A DNA stretch of 64,000 nucleotides from Carposina sasakii (Eukaryota > Arthropoda > Insecta > Lepidoptera > Carposinidae), in NCBI GenBank assembly GCA_014607495.2, contig CP053156.1:12710001-12774000 (forward strand), in the 5' to 3' direction. Position 1 is the first letter of the stretch, and each line of letters opens with the position of its first letter. The notes below the pieces were generated by a model, which worked only from the letters and a program-made list of their open reading frames with translations, was not told the origin of the DNA and did not search any database. Made by a program: the position numbers and the translations under genes. Shown here piece by piece: positions 1-13,100 of the stretch.

Positions 1-45
1 CCATACTTATAAACTTTCGCGTTTATAATATTGGTAGGATGTTTA
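1..45 (+). repeat. 3' end of a dispersed lepidopteran repeat at the window edge
   Basis: AACTTTCGCGTTTATAATATT followed by a TAGG is the same 3' end seen near 60125-60148. Its main body is outside the window. Confidence 0.7.
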
Positions 46-60
46 AGGCAGCCTGTCTGC

Positions 61-156
61 CGGAGCGGAGAAACAGAGAAAATTGCAGAAATGGAGTTGA
101 GTTCATATTTTATACTAATAATCCTATTGGTTCAAATTTCTCCGTTTTTCCGCTCC
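61..156. repeat. 96 bp hairpin with about 24 bp arms
   Basis: CGGAGCGGAGAAACAGAGAA at 61 is the near-perfect reverse complement of the segment ending CCGTTTTTCCGCTCC at 156. The loop is AT-rich. Probably a tiny MITE or MITE remnant. Confidence 0.55.
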
Positions 157-179
157 AAATTTCCGGGAGGTGAGCAGTA

Positions 180-312
180 GCGCTTCTCCTGTTGACAACA
201 TAGACCCGCCTACCCAGCGTAGTGACTATGGGCAAAACCCCCCTATGGCAGTAGCCTTGTGGCGTGCCCTGAGAGAGGCCTACGTCCAGCAGTCGACTGT
301 AATAGTTTGATG
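180..312 (+). repeat. Dispersed repeat ending in an RTE-LINE-type tail
   Basis: Ends GAGGCCTACGTCCAGCAG then TCGACTGTAATAG, the 3' tail of lepidopteran RTE-type elements. A reverse-oriented copy of the same unit is at 1546-1700. Confidence 0.7.
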
Positions 313-496
313 TGTGTACCTATACAAATAGCAATGAACTAGCAACTTGGTTGATAAATTCTCTGGTCAAGTTCCCCACTGACCTTGCCAACAATCAGTA
401 GTTTATTTATATAGGTATCGCAGTTGATATTTCTCGTCACGCCGACCGTATTTAATTTAATTACTTATAATAATACGTTATTGGTCACATGAGCTT

Positions 497-764
497 TATA
501 CAGGGTGTAACAAAAAGGATATGTTAAGCGAAATGCTATGTAAATAGCCCACTATATAGAACCTATCCACAAAATTTGAGACCCGAAATCACATGTTTAT
601 TTTTCCCGATAGTATGAAGAATTTTTAAATATCTCAGAAATTTTCATACAATCTTGAAAAATAAAAATGTGATTTCGAGTCTCAAATTTTGTAGATAGAT
701 TGTCTATAGTGGGCTATTTACATAGCTTTTCGCTTAATATATCCTTTTTGTTACACCCTGTATA
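497..764. mobile_element. MITE family 1, intact palindromic copy (268 bp)
   Basis: Long terminal inverted repeats begin TATACAGGGTGTAACAAAAA and end with the mirror image. The arms stay similar for over 100 bp, meeting near 630. TA flanks fit a Tc1/mariner-type non-autonomous element. No coding capacity. Degraded relatives lie at 9209-9395, 20165-20300, 42751-42925 and 49710-50060. Confidence 0.75.
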
Positions 765-993
765 AATCAAAGTCACACAATACACATTGATAATATGAAT
801 AACACGATTGTTTTTAAGCTGCTTTTTACCGCCTAAAATCCTAATACTAACTAAAATTCGAAAGTGTTTGTTTATTTGTTTGTAACCTCTTCACGTTTAT
901 TTTCTCAACAATTCTTCTAAACATTTTGCATATACGCGGTGTAAGTGACATCTAGGCAAAAATTATATTGTAACGCTGAACAAGTACCATTGT

Positions 994-1076
994 AAAATTA
1001 TTAATAAAGAAATGGAAAAAATTCCTCACCCGAGTGGGAATCGAACCCACGACCTCTGCATACCGAGCTACGTACC
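994..1076 (-). repeat. tRNA-derived SINE family A, truncated copy
   Basis: On the minus strand it carries a box-B-like GGTTCGATTCC and the family tail TTTCCATTTCTTTATTAATA. The tRNA head is cut short. Same family as 14203-14286, 15086-15194 and 25617-25728. Confidence 0.7.
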
Positions 1077-1545
1077 ATTGTGTTGAGTTTTATATGACAG
1101 TGTTATTACCTTATTTCCTACTCACAGGAATTGCGTTTAGTTAAGAATATGGAGAAGGACATAGACTACATGCATCCACGCGGACGAAGTCAAGTCAAGT
1201 AGCAACACCTAATGTTAAATAAAAGCTTGGCTGATATAAATGGGGAATTTACCAACGTGGCAACGTCAGGAAAAATAAACTGTCTGCTACATCCGAAATT
1301 ACTGATATACGAGTATTAGAAAACAACCCAGCAATCAATTATAATTTATAAATTGACATGAATCGAAGGCCATTATCCGAAGGTCATATTATGTTTGGTT
1401 AGCTTGTAAGCCCCTAAATTTACCAGTATAATAAAGTAAAATAAAGTTACACGCTACGTATAACGCTTTATTTGAAGTATTATTATTGTTATCATCACCA
1501 TTATGTCTGACTATGTGACATATCTCTATTACATATCACATCACA

Positions 1546-1800
1546 TCAGCCTATTGCAGTCCACTACTGGACATAGGCCTCTCCCAGAGCACGTCACAAG
1601 GCTACTGCCACAGGAGGGCTTTTGTCCATAGTTACCATGCTGGGCAGGCAGTTGTCAACACCCCTGATGTTGTCAACACGGGAGGCGCTGCTGCCCACCT
1701 CCCGGATCCCTTAATCTCCTCTTACGATACCCACGGGCAGACATAGAATGGTGCTATTCTACTCTGCCGACACCACACGGTTATGTTGACACCAGACGGT
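1546..1800 (-). repeat. Reverse copy of the repeat at 180-312
   Basis: Starts CAGCCTATTGCAGTCCACTA, the reverse complement of the RTE-type tail, and continues through the same CCCTCCTGTGGCAGTAGCCT-like body. A poly-A/T tract and TTTATTTA repeats follow to about 1860. Confidence 0.7.
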
Positions 1801-1999
1801 TACAAAAAAAAAAAAAGAAAAAAATCCAAATTTCCAATCCAAATTTATTTTATTTATTTATTAAGGAAACAACAAATTGAGTAAATATTTCATTAAGATT
1901 AAAATAATCACGTGAATTACTTAATACGATCTCCTGAAAAATGTACGAAGATTGTACAGTTTTAATGCGAAAAGGCGACTTGTTATAAGAGATTACGTG

Positions 2000-4900
2000 G
2001 ACGTGACTGATGTAAGTCGCGGCTGTAAGTTGTCCGATAAATCTGTTTTTCGCTTAAACATATGCGGTTAACCTTAGGCCTTGTCCCAGGCAGACTTGCA
2101 TCGAGACGATCCGCATTGTATTTTTATACCTGGACCCAGTCCAAATAGTGCTCATTATGGCTTATCAAAAATATTGTTTGAGTTAGCTCATTGATCTTTC
2201 ATGTCTCACTGCAGAATTCTATTTTAAAATACGTTATTGCCCTATATTTGTTGTAGTCCTAGTATTTACTACTAGGTGATTGTTAACTGGCTATCTGATC
2301 ACTTTACAGACATTATACTAACACAAGAAGGACTCAGATGTAGAATGAGAGTTAGAAAATTGTAAAGTTTGTAAAATAATCAATCAATCAATCAAATGCG
2401 ATACCTATTTTGTAACAATCATTAAGGTAGTGATGATAAATGCGTGTAAAAGTTATAAACAACTGATCTTAGATACCTGAAACTTGGAGGGCATGTATGA
2501 CCCGACAAGAAAATTCCCAAAGGAACAGGAAAAACGGAAGTTCAAAAGCTTAGCATAAGCGAAGACCGATCATTAATCTAAGTTCAAATGAAGCCTGTAT
2601 TCCTTTGGCCCCATGATTTTGTCCCCATCATGAGGACGACGGGAAGTCAAAATTTTTTATTGTCATTGTCCCCGTCGTGGGCGTCCACTAATTTACATAG
2701 TTATACATATTGACACAGCTGAAATTCCCGAAATGGGATAGCCAGAACTGCAAGATTATAAAGGAGATCCTAGAGTTCAGATCAGAAAATGTCCAAAGTC
2801 CTCAGTCGACTCTTACGACATACCGAACGAGATGCAGCTGATGTATTCTAGTGAAGATCTACACCGGCACATGCTTATGAATTATATTATACAAAGTGAT
2901 AATTCTATCCGTGGAGGGCAAGCATGTAGCTCTTGAGCAAGTGAGTGTCTGTGACCGACTACACTAGACGTGACTCCGCTTACCCCAAATCTTTTGTCGC
3001 TATTTATTTCAACATCCTTCCACGTGCCTTTTATCACACAATTTACTGTTGGCAAGGATCAATTTGTGTGATCTAATTATTTAATCTACTTTAACTGGAC
3101 GTTACCGATCCTCAAAATGGTCTTTATTCACTTGGAATATAACCTAGTTTAGTTAAACTTTTAGTCAAGCTGTGGAGAGGTGACTAACCGAAACTTATCA
3201 TGTAACTGATAATACATTGCAGTAAGCGAATGGAAGTAAATTATTCATGTGTGATATTTGGACTTTCATCTATGTGATAAAAGCCAAATAAGAATTGAGT
3301 GTCGGAAGAAAGATTTTCCCGATGTTTTATTATAAAAACTCTATCATTATCAATGTAACCGTGATGAAGCATGGTCAAAGGTCATAACAAAATGTCAAAT
3401 GACCCGCAGTCATATAATCGATTACAAGATAATATGACCGACTATGTACCGGTACTTAAGACAGTGGCATACATGTAATCGTAGAGCTCGATATGTTAAT
3501 CTATAAAAACCGAAAACAGTTTTAGCAGACCACCTACTGAAATACGACTAAAACATGACAAGGCAACGTACTGTAACATGTAACTTAATTTCTAGTTCTT
3601 AAACTTATTCTTTATTACACATACACAAAAGAAATATGGCAAACAACATAAAAGAAGAGATGCATGTACAATGGCAATGTTCTTCTTCTTAAAATTTTGA
3701 ATATCTTTGTGAATTCTACCTCGTGTTATAATTAACTAGACAAGTTTTTTCAATGTGACTCTATCTGTATGACCTTAGTATAAACAGAATAAAATTCATA
3801 TTCTGGGTTAGGTTAGAATCAAACAAAATTTCCCCGAGGGTGTTGAATGCGCTAATTGTTTCTTATACAACTGTTGTTTTAACAGTTAAAAGCATTTAAA
3901 CAAACAATCACTTTAACTTAAGAGTATTGTAGATTACTAATGTACTGTACAAATAATTATATTAAGTGCACATCAAACAAAAACAGATAACGTACGTTAT
4001 GTACTTAGTACAAACTTTGTTTGTTTATTGTAAACAATTTTTCCTGGAAGGGCCAATATTCAATATGTTCTTATCTAAATGTTGGTTCTCCTGTCTGTGT
4101 TTTAACTTCAAACAGCAAGACACTTATTCTCATTCTTTATTGCACACAAATTTAAAATATACACATGAAATTTTTTTCATTCATTTATTAATAATTTTAT
4201 AATAGGTATATTTATTTTATATTTACTAGTGCAACACCGTGTGTTTAAACTTTCGGAAAATGGAAAGTTTTCCACTAACGAGATAAACAGTAGTAAATAT
4301 TATTTGATTCACTATTTCAAACTTTCACTAAATAGAAAAAATACACTTACACGTGATTGACCCAATTACAATAAATTAGTGGTGAGTAGCAACTCTGATT
4401 TCGATGAATTGTTTAAGAAAGTAATTACCTATATTCAATCTCACAAAATTTTAGATTCCAAAAATGGTTCGTGAATTTTCATGCAAGAAATGATAATTGA
4501 ACCTCAATTTAAATATTGAAATAACTATAATTAACAATCATAATACAGTAGATTACAGCTGAAAAAAATACTTACTTATTAAATCCAATATTGAAAACAA
4601 ATCCAAGCTGTCTATACTATATTCTGTATGATACTACACTGCATTGCTTTTATTTTTTTTAATAACTCGTCAAGCGAGCAGCCGAGCCGCGGCGCGAGGG
4701 TATACTGCGGCATTCAATAGGTACATAGGACACAGCGTAAATGTTTAGTAGTAAAAATAAACTAATTGTCTTAAATGCCTTTGTATTTATAACTAGCGAT
4801 TCGCTCTCACTGTGTTTAGTCAAAATCAGTTGATACGTTGATATGATTGTTTTATTGTTGCATCTTAATTTTATTGATGTTTCAAAAGTTTATGTTTACG

Positions 4901-5480
4901 TTTCTACTTGTAGATTTTTTAATTTTCTGGTTTACTAAAACTTCTTTTTTGCTGATGGTCTTGAATTTTTCATGTTATTAAAAGCATAATATGGTTTTTG
5001 TGTGTACATACAATAAATACAGTTTTGAGTTATCAATAGTGTCTTTTTTAATACCTAGGTATTGGTTATGAAAAGAATGTAATATGTAGACACCCAACTG
5101 CATTAAAAAGAAAAACTCATACTCAACTAATTGTAAATAGGTATATATTACGACGACGACTAAGCTTATAAAATTAACTGTCCGCAATGGGCAAAATATT
5201 GTCATAAATAAATCTGTTAAATCTATTGTCAATTGACCATTAAATTGAAAATTAAAAAAAAAAATGACATTACTTGCTTATTTTATTCGTTTTGAAAAAG
5301 TATAACGGGAAAAGGAGCCCTTTTTTATTAAACTTTATCTACTGTTATATCGTACTCTGTGGTAATGCATTTACGAGTACGGTGTGATACTACGTTATCA
5401 AGAAAGTTTTCTGGTACTGGTGTTTGTTTTCAATAACCAGCAATAGCATGTTTTAAAGCTTTGTGCACGGCTGTAGGTAT
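2000..5480. other. Gene-less AT-rich stretch with one SINE-S copy
   Basis: No open frame here shows a family resemblance. A SINE-S copy (AAATGGGATAGCCAGAACTG) is at 2718-2900. The rest is AT-rich sequence in which I see no gene, RNA gene or clear repeat. Confidence 0.5.
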
Positions 5481-5489
5481 AATACGACA

Positions 5490-5705
5490 GCTGCTTCTCT
5501 TCCCGGGCAAACTGTACAAGTCAGTAGAGGGACAAGAGGGTCTTGGTGTTTTGTAGGCGATGGGCTGACCATCTGTCACTACTAATCGAACTTGTACATC
5601 TTAACTATACCCTCAGAAGTGGCACCATGTGGTTCTATCGGCCCTTGGTGCTCTGCCTACCCCGTAAGGGATAAAGGCGTGATTATATTATGTATGTATG
5701 TACGA
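5490..5705 (+). repeat. Dispersed lepidopteran repeat with a GTAT-type microsatellite tail
   Basis: Contains CTGCCTACCCCGTAAGGGAT, AAAGGCGTGATTATATTATG and a TATGTATGTATGTA tail. Part of the tail recurs at 40905-40938. The 3' microsatellite suggests a retroposed SINE. Confidence 0.6.
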
Positions 5706-5799
5706 CTGTTTTCCCAAAATTGGTAAGTATTGCGAACTGCATGATCAAGAAGTAGATTCTATAAGTACTCTTAGCATAGCGGGGCCAGACGTAAATCAG

Positions 5800-6175
5800 G
5801 AGGACAATTCTTGAACAATTTTTGAAGCGAAACGCAACCACTAACGAAACGCGGTGCGAAGCAATATATATACTTACCGCTTGAGTAATAAGGTATATTG
5901 TAGCACGCATCGGTCGCGACTATGACAGAATAAAAACAAATATCTGTCTCGTGCTGAAATGTGCCAAATTACGTCACCTTCAAGTAATTATTGCTTTGTT
6001 AGCGTCTACAACGGTTCCGTTTCGGCTTCGTTCCAACTCGAGACTTTTCGAGAATTGGCCTCTGTGAAGTGTTGCTAGCTTATTACCTGAGAGAACTCTC
6101 CCGAGTTCCTTACGACATGCACGGAGCGAAATCCGTTTCGAGAATATCACATGATAAAAGTAGTGCACAAAGGTG
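5800..6175. repeat. Dispersed repeat, copy 1 of 2
   Basis: Shares GTAATAAGGTATAT, TTAGCACGCA-like, ATCTGTCTCGTGCTGAAATG and CAACGGT-CCGTTTCG-CTTCGTT stretches in the same order with 19740-20055. The family is unknown to me. Confidence 0.6.
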
Positions 6176-6384
6176 GGCTTATGTCTAACAGAGTATTCCT
6201 CCAGCTAAAATAGATAAAATAAGATAAATAAATAGCTACTTCTGTCCTTTTGCAAATCTGTCTTCATGTCACTCTGTCCTTATAAGGAAAAGGGTATTTA
6301 TGAGTTTTTAATTTCAGTACCAGCCAGTGTCCAGTCTATTCTATTATAGTCTGTTTTGTTACATTTTTTAAATAGATTTTTTTT

Positions 6385-6617
6385 TTAATATTCACACACT
6401 ATACAACACATTAACCTAGTCCCACACTAAGATCCCTAAGGTCTTGTGTCGTGGGTACTAAGTAACGGTATATAAATACATAGATAAGTATAGAAACATC
6501 CATGACTCGGAAACAAACATCAATATTCATCATATCAATGTTTGCACCTACCGGGATTCGAACCCAGGACCTATGGCGTCGTAGGCAGGGTCACTACCTA
6601 TTAGACCAATCGGCCTT
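6385..6617 (-). mobile_element. tRNA-derived SINE family B, near full length
   Basis: On the minus strand: tRNA-like head GGCCGATTGGTCTAATAGGT with box-B-like GGGTTCGAATCCCGGTAGG, then a body shared with 9902-10142, 48078-48476 and 49300-49542. Mobilised in trans by a LINE; non-coding. Confidence 0.8.
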
Positions 6618-7121
6618 CGATGATGACGAAGATGTTAGGGATCTTGAAAATCAGACAACTGAGTAAAACGAGTGCCAGTCAATGGTAGAGTTTCACCGAG
6701 TATTTTGAAAGAAAGCTCTAGTTGCTGTGTGACTGCATATGTTTGATTGCATTATCTGTGTAACTGCATAACAAACAAAAGATGTTACTTCTGAAATCAG
6801 GGACGACATTATTCTACGAAATGGAATCAAAATATGTATCACCATTCTCACTTTTATTCTTCTGCTACAGATAGCTACAGAGTCATCTACAAGTGTTGAA
6901 CAGATCTACTATTATTACAAGTAGGCGCATTGGTTCTTTCCTCGCCATCGCGGTGTCATGGCGATCATACGTGGTGTCATTAAAGATCGGTAGATGTCGC
7001 CACATAACACAACCCAATATCTTATTTCAAATTAATTATATATGTAGAGTAAGTTCGATTCCAGTCACGGGCCTGTAGCAATGAATTTATTTCATGTACA
7101 GATTTTAATGTTGTAAAATTG

Positions 7122-7350
7122 TCACTTAGCTCGTGCCTCGGAAGCACGTAAAACCGTTGGTCCTGCGCCTGATCTCTTTCCGGTCGTGTCGGTTTTCCGT
7201 CCAATCGGACTATGAGAGTAACGGAATAGAGAGTGCATCTGCGTTTGCGCACACAATTGTGCATTATCTCCTGCGTACCTGGTCAATCTCTGTAGAGATT
7301 GGTCGCCTTGGCCGAAATACGGTCGGAGATCATCATCATCATGTAGACCA
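7122..7350 (+). repeat. Dispersed lepidopteran repeat with ATC microsatellite end
   Basis: Starts near CTCGTGCCTCGGAAGCACGT, contains CTGATCTCTTTCCGGTCGTG and ends in CATCATCATCATG. It reads like a retroposed non-coding repeat. Open frames on both strands here are by-products of its composition. Confidence 0.6.
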
Positions 7351-7756
7351 TATAGAGCAAAGATGCCAAGTAAATAGACTAAGTTAGTTTAGTTTAGCTC
7401 ACAAAAGCAATCTAAAGCCGGCACATCCTACTAACATTATAAAGGCAAAAGTTTGTGAGTGTGCATGTTTGTTACTTCGCAGGCGTCCACTAGTATGAAT
7501 ATAATGTATGAAAAACTGGCTCAACTATGTGAGCTAAGCTAAACTAACCTAGTTTAGTCCACGATAGACTTTACTCTCGTGTAGAACAAGAGAACTCTTC
7601 CAACATTCGAATTTAGCGAAACTTTGTACCTATATTTTTATATAGCTAATAGAGCTAGGTCGTTAATTATAAATTATTATAATATTGAAACTATGCATTC
7701 TTAGACTGATACCACTATAAAAGTTGCTAGTGAAAAGTCGATTTCTTTTCATGCCT

Positions 7757-8135
7757 AAAAAGGGTCTTGAAAGACAGACGGACGGACGGACGAATAAGGG
7801 TTCCGTTTTTTCCTTTTGAGGTACGGAACCCTAACAACACACTTTTTATCTAAGTGACATTACCTTGCTTAGTAACAGCGTATTTTTAAATTAAAAGAAT
7901 AAAAATGTCTGAATTATGTAAGTAACTAGTTAGAGTTTCCGGTATCCTAATTTTCACAATTTTGTGCATCCTGCGTAAGATTCTATCCAACATGGCAGCG
8001 AGAAGATCAGCGGAGCTGTTACTAAGCAAGGTAATGTTACTTAGATAAAAAGTGTGTTGTTAGGGTTCCGTACCTCAAAAGGAAAAAACGGAACCCTTAT
8101 CCGTCCGTCCGTCCGTCCGTCTGTCAAGATCCTTT
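7757..8135. repeat. Inverted duplication, two arms of about 121 bp around a 135 bp spacer
   Basis: Left arm 7757-7879 and right arm 8015-8135 are near-perfect reverse complements, carrying GGGTTCCGTACCTCAAAAGG, the GACG/CGTC microsatellite and GTGTGTTGTTAGGG. The arms include both the edge of a dispersed repeat and its flank (CTTGCTTAGTAACAGC). Confidence 0.8.
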
Positions 8136-8572
8136 TTCTCAGGAACGAGTGGAGGTATGAAGCTGAAATTTATATAGAATGCTCAGGTCAACGGTTGCTT
8201 GGAGCTGTGAAAAAATTAATGTTATAAGCAAACGCAATCAAAAGATAACATCCGTTTATGCTGAAAATTTTCGATACACGCGAGGGAATCAAAACCTACA
8301 GGGTACTTCCCGTGAACTTAGAACCTTGAAATTTGGCACAAAGCAATGTCATATAGCACAGATAAATAAAAAATTGCGAAAACCGTAAATTTTTAGTAAC
8401 ATCATAAACGAAAAAACATTTTAATAATTCTTAACTTACTACCTTACTACTACTTAAATTTTTAATTACATCACATATTTTTCTGTGACTGGATTATCGT
8501 AATAGGTAAACTTTTACTTATAAATATTCCCTCGGTGCGCGAATCCGACTCGCACTTGGCCGTTTTTTTTGT
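8060..8572 (-). repeat. Full-length dispersed repeat (GGGTTCCG family)
   Basis: On the minus strand it runs from AACGGCCAAGTGCGAGTCGG to TTTTGAGGTACGGAACCCTA. A diverged plus-strand copy is at 47528-47818. Non-coding. Confidence 0.7.
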
Positions 8573-9208
8573 ATTTATTTATATTATTAAAATGCTCCGT
8601 CGAATATTAAGATTTATATTAAGATCAATTCCTATAAGAAAAACGTTCATGCTTATCTTTCTTTATGAATTGTCAACAAGGCCACATGTGTGTATTTACC
8701 TACTAAAGAAATTCAGTACAATCTGAAAAAAAAAACTTGATCAATATGAGACAGCATCAACTCTATCTTTCAGATAGGTTATCTTACCGTTGCAAAAACC
8801 AGGCTACCTACAGAGCTAAATAACCAATCATAAGTGACAAGAAAACATTATTATAAAGATAAATATCGTACATACCACACTGCAAAGAGCTTAGGCAGTA
8901 TACACCATAAAATAAAAACTGATTGCAATATCCTCTTTTCACCAGTCAGCCTTTCAGTTTGCAATATATCGTGTATAATGAATGACAACTCCACGGCACT
9001 TCCTCCCTTCGTGATCCAGGATCACTTAATTTCGACCTCGTCAAGGTCTTTATTAGCGGCAAGTGTGAATAATACACGAAACTGCAATAGTTATTTTCAT
9101 AAGGCAAATTACCTGTAACGGAATAGTTTACCGTACGTGTCCCATTCTACTCGTTAGGTTTTTCAGCAGTTACGCTGGAGTCTTGTTCGAGAACCAATCC
9201 ACATTCAA

Positions 9209-9395
9209 AACCACATGTTTACTTTCCAGATAGTATTGGGAATTCCTAAATAAGTTATAAATGTTCTACAATATTGAAAACAAGACATGCAATTTCGTGT
9301 CTCAAATTTTGTAGATTAGTTCTTTACCTAATTAAGAGGCTATTATCTTCATAGCATTTTGCTTTACATATGTGCCTTTTGTTACAACCTGTACC
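9209..9395. mobile_element. Degraded MITE family 1 copy
   Basis: Shares CAAATTTTGTAGAT, CATAGCATTTTGCTT and CCTTTTGTTACAACCTGTA with the intact copy at 497-764. The left end is eroded. Confidence 0.55.
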
Positions 9396-9639
9396 TATAT
9401 ATTGCATTGGTTATGGTTACATTGCGGTTATTCGACTTGAATCGCGTTGAATAGGCCAACTAAAGTACGAGCTTTACGATGTGGATCGTAAAAAAATACG
9501 AGTATAACCACACCCTGTGCAGCATCAAATTATAAAACAGCTTATTCTAGCTAGCTCACAGAATAATAACTCACAGAATAATCTACAGATAGAAATAAGA
9601 AGTTATACCTATTAATAAATGTTTAAAATAAATAGTCCC

Positions 9640-9892
9640 TCGGGGGAGGCCTACGTCCAGCAGTGGACTACAATAGGCTGATGATGAGCATTCTACGAAA
9701 AAGCTTGCTATTGAATTTTAATTATTTAGATTTAAGTACGAATTAAGTGGGATGGCCACCCGCGAGGTGGGCGGACGACCTGGCGGGCGTCGGTTGGATG
9801 CAGGCAGCTTCCGACCGGTCGGAGTGGAGGTTGTTGGGGGAGGCCTATGTCCAACAGTGGACTTCTCAGGGCTGTAAATGATGAGATTTAAG
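9640..9892 (+). mobile_element. RTE-type LINE 3' fragments
   Basis: Two tails: GGGGGAGGCCTACGTCCAGC near 9642, then 9735-9892, whose plus-strand frame reads GWPPARWADDLAGVGW and ends GEAYVQQWTSQG before a stop. This is the C-terminal end of the reverse-transcriptase polyprotein of the RTE clade. Heavily 5'-truncated and dead. Confidence 0.75.
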
Positions 9893-9901
9893 TACATAAA
9901 T

Positions 9902-10142
9902 ATAAATAAATATTCACACACTACACAACACATTAACCTAGTCCCACAGTAAGATCCCTAAGGTCTTGTGTCGTGGATACTAAGCAACGGTATATAAATA
10001 CATAGATAAGTATAGAAACATCCATGACTCGGAAACAAACATTGATATTAATCATATCAATATGTGCACCTACCGGGATTCGAACCCAGGACCTATGGCG
10101 TCGCAGGCAGGGTCACTACCTACTAGACCAGTCGGCCGTCGA
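9902..10142 (-). mobile_element. tRNA-derived SINE family B, full-length copy
   Basis: Same order as 6385-6617: tRNA-like head GGCCGACTGGTCTAGTAGGT at the right end, box B GGGTTCGAATCCCGGTAGG, then the conserved body ending at the AATATTCACACACTACACAA boundary on the plus strand. Confidence 0.8.
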
Positions 10143-10149
10143 ATAGTAC

Positions 10150-13100
10150 ATAAGTTGTGTGTGAGTATTTTTGGTTCCTTTTATAAAATATTTGAGATCT
10201 ATCTAGCCCTATGTGTTCGGTATTTAACAAATTTAGGTAATAACATCTTACGGAATCATCGTTTAATGTTTGTGAAAAGTTTAATTTCATCTCAGATGTT
10301 GTCGTACGACGTCTTGTTACTATCGCACGATACTTGTTAGGATGATAATTTATAAATCCATGTTGATTTATATTGATTTTATTTACTACACAAAACTTGT
10401 TTCTTATGTATAACGTACTTGCTACGCTGCTGTTATGCGACTACTACAGATGTTATGGTTAATTTAGTATCTGTAGAAGTTTCCTATACTACGTCTCTAA
10501 CCAGCTTGTTTTAAATTTTCTCATAATTAAACTGATTATTAAGGTAACCTATACTAAACGTAGACGAAAAAAAACAAGCGCCTCATCGGCAAATATTAGA
10601 AAAGAAAACGTCAAATGGGGGTAATTGCCGGGACGCGGGATTGGCGGATGACTTCAATTGCGATCTCGTTTATATCACACGACGGGATTTTAACAATTAG
10701 ATTAGTTGTATGCAGGGGTGATTATTTAGTTTGGCTTAAGTCCAAAAACTTTATTAGATTGGATTCTAAAAATATTTTTCTGAAAAGTAAAAAATTGTGG
10801 TGCTATAACTATAGTTAAGAGAACGTGAAAGTTAAAAAATTTAAAAACAATTCCTTTTTACAAGCCATAATTATTTATAAGTATTAATCTATTTTTCTAC
10901 GAGCTAGTACCGATATATGCCTACTCGTACTATTATTATTATTTGTAAACATTTTCTTATGAAAATTAACAATTTAGGTGTATCTAATCCTAGACTTCTT
11001 TAAAATTCACTACGCAATATACGAAACGCAAAGCATTCCCACGACTTTCCCGGCCCAGAGTTTCAGTCGTGTCGTCACGCGAAAAACTCTAAGGGCAAAT
11101 AGATCCCCATCCCGCCAACAACCGCAGTCGCGATCCAACCACCGGTAGCGCGGGACGGGACCTCCCATCTCGAACGCAACTCGATCGCAACGCGCAACAA
11201 AAACGAACGCAATTATTAAGAACAATGGACTAGACGTCATTAATAGGCACCCTTTTTTCCTATCGCCTTGTGGCTGAGTAGGTGGATGGTTGCTCGTACG
11301 ATGTGTTGTGGAGTGTTGCGACGTTCTTGGTGAGTGTCTGTTTTTCTTCTCCGTTTGGCCGTGAATGTATTGCGCTAGTAAAAAGTTTTCGGTTGTTTAT
11401 TTTGTTGGAAACATTTAGTGGTGGTGCGAACGTTGCGGTACGAGTTACGCGGCTGTTTTATTTATATTATGGGGTTATTTAGTATGTAATGTTTGGTATT
11501 ATAGTTATTGCTTTATTATCTGTGAGAGATTATCATGTGGTGGAGTTTAGAAACATTTTCAAATTAATTCAGTACATGTTTGAATACAATACAGCTTTGA
11601 ATTTTTGAAAATATATTCAACTTTTTCAACAGTTGTCTTCTTCACGTTTTTTACAATGAATCTAACTTTGTGAGAATATACACATTTTTGAATGATTTTA
11701 AGTCTTTCATGTAAAAATTTGAAAGGGATTTTGATTAATTTTGTTTAATACACACCTACATCAAAATACACAAATTCAATTTTTAGTCACGCGGATTACG
11801 TTGCGGGCATCAACTAGTATAACATAAACTTGAAGCTTGTAAAATACTATAATAATTACAAACATTACAAAAGAAAAAACATGGACGTTTTTTAAAAAAC
11901 TATTTTCTTCGTAAATACTTACCAACTTGTAAACTACTTATTACATACCTATTACCAAGATTTATTTACAATTATTAAATAAATCTATGCATAAACGCAT
12001 CACAAATACCTACAATCCGGTACCTCACACAACAATATCCAACAGCTTTGGAAATATACCAGTGACTGATGGACAAAGTTATCCAAAACCCAAATTAACA
12101 GTCAATACAAACTGTCACCCCAAACACGTTACGATTTAATTCTAAACGAAGCTCCTCGGTTATCTTTTTATAACTTTTATTCGTGAGCCCCAGTCGCATC
12201 AAACCCTTTGTGAAACTCACGTTTCGTGACAAGGGAGAAGGGCCCTTCACCCGAATAACAATGGTACGGGTACAATGGCCAACTTAGGGGCATGTGCAAG
12301 GGGATGCACTATGCCCCTGCATACGTTTGTAAAAGAGCAATTTATTAGCTATATAAAACTATCCGATCTAGTACAGTTTTAATGTGAGTTATCTTACTGA
12401 TCTTATAACATAAGATACCTACTACACAATTAAAATTATTTGGCACTATTTTAAGGCAGACATAATAATTGGACTAAATGTATTTACATCATACCTGTTA
12501 TCCCCAAAAAGGATAATGGGGAAGAGATGGGGAGAAGCACAAATTCAACAATTTCGCGACCGGTAATAAATCCAATGGGAAAAGCTTTCGGGTCAATAGT
12601 ACATGTACAGAATCTGTTCACTGTAGATCCCAAGTAGAATCGGTCAAAATGTAGAATATATCAATTACCTAATAGGTATAGGTCAAAAGTAGAAACTGTC
12701 AAATGTAAACTAAATATCAACTCGATCATATGACTTGGAACCTATACAGTTATTGTTGAATTATGGACCCAAATAAAAACTATAAGCTTTTCAATAGCTG
12801 TTTTATAGAGGCTGAGTAGCCCGCCTCCTTATCCGATTGCCTTGTAAAGTGTTGTTATTGATTGAATCATTTTGGTACTCCTTATTTTGTAAAGCCGGAT
12901 TGATACGTAATTTTCGTTCACCGTCGTTCGTGTATGTTATGTCGTACTTGCAATCCTTGTGTTCTGAATCAGGAGTGTCACGTTCATAAATCTTATAAAT
13001 TAGTATTTATTTATATTATGTAACTTACGAGTACGCGTGACGCATCTACGAGTCTTATCATTTCGAGATTAGTCAAGATTTATTTGTATTGGATTTGCTA

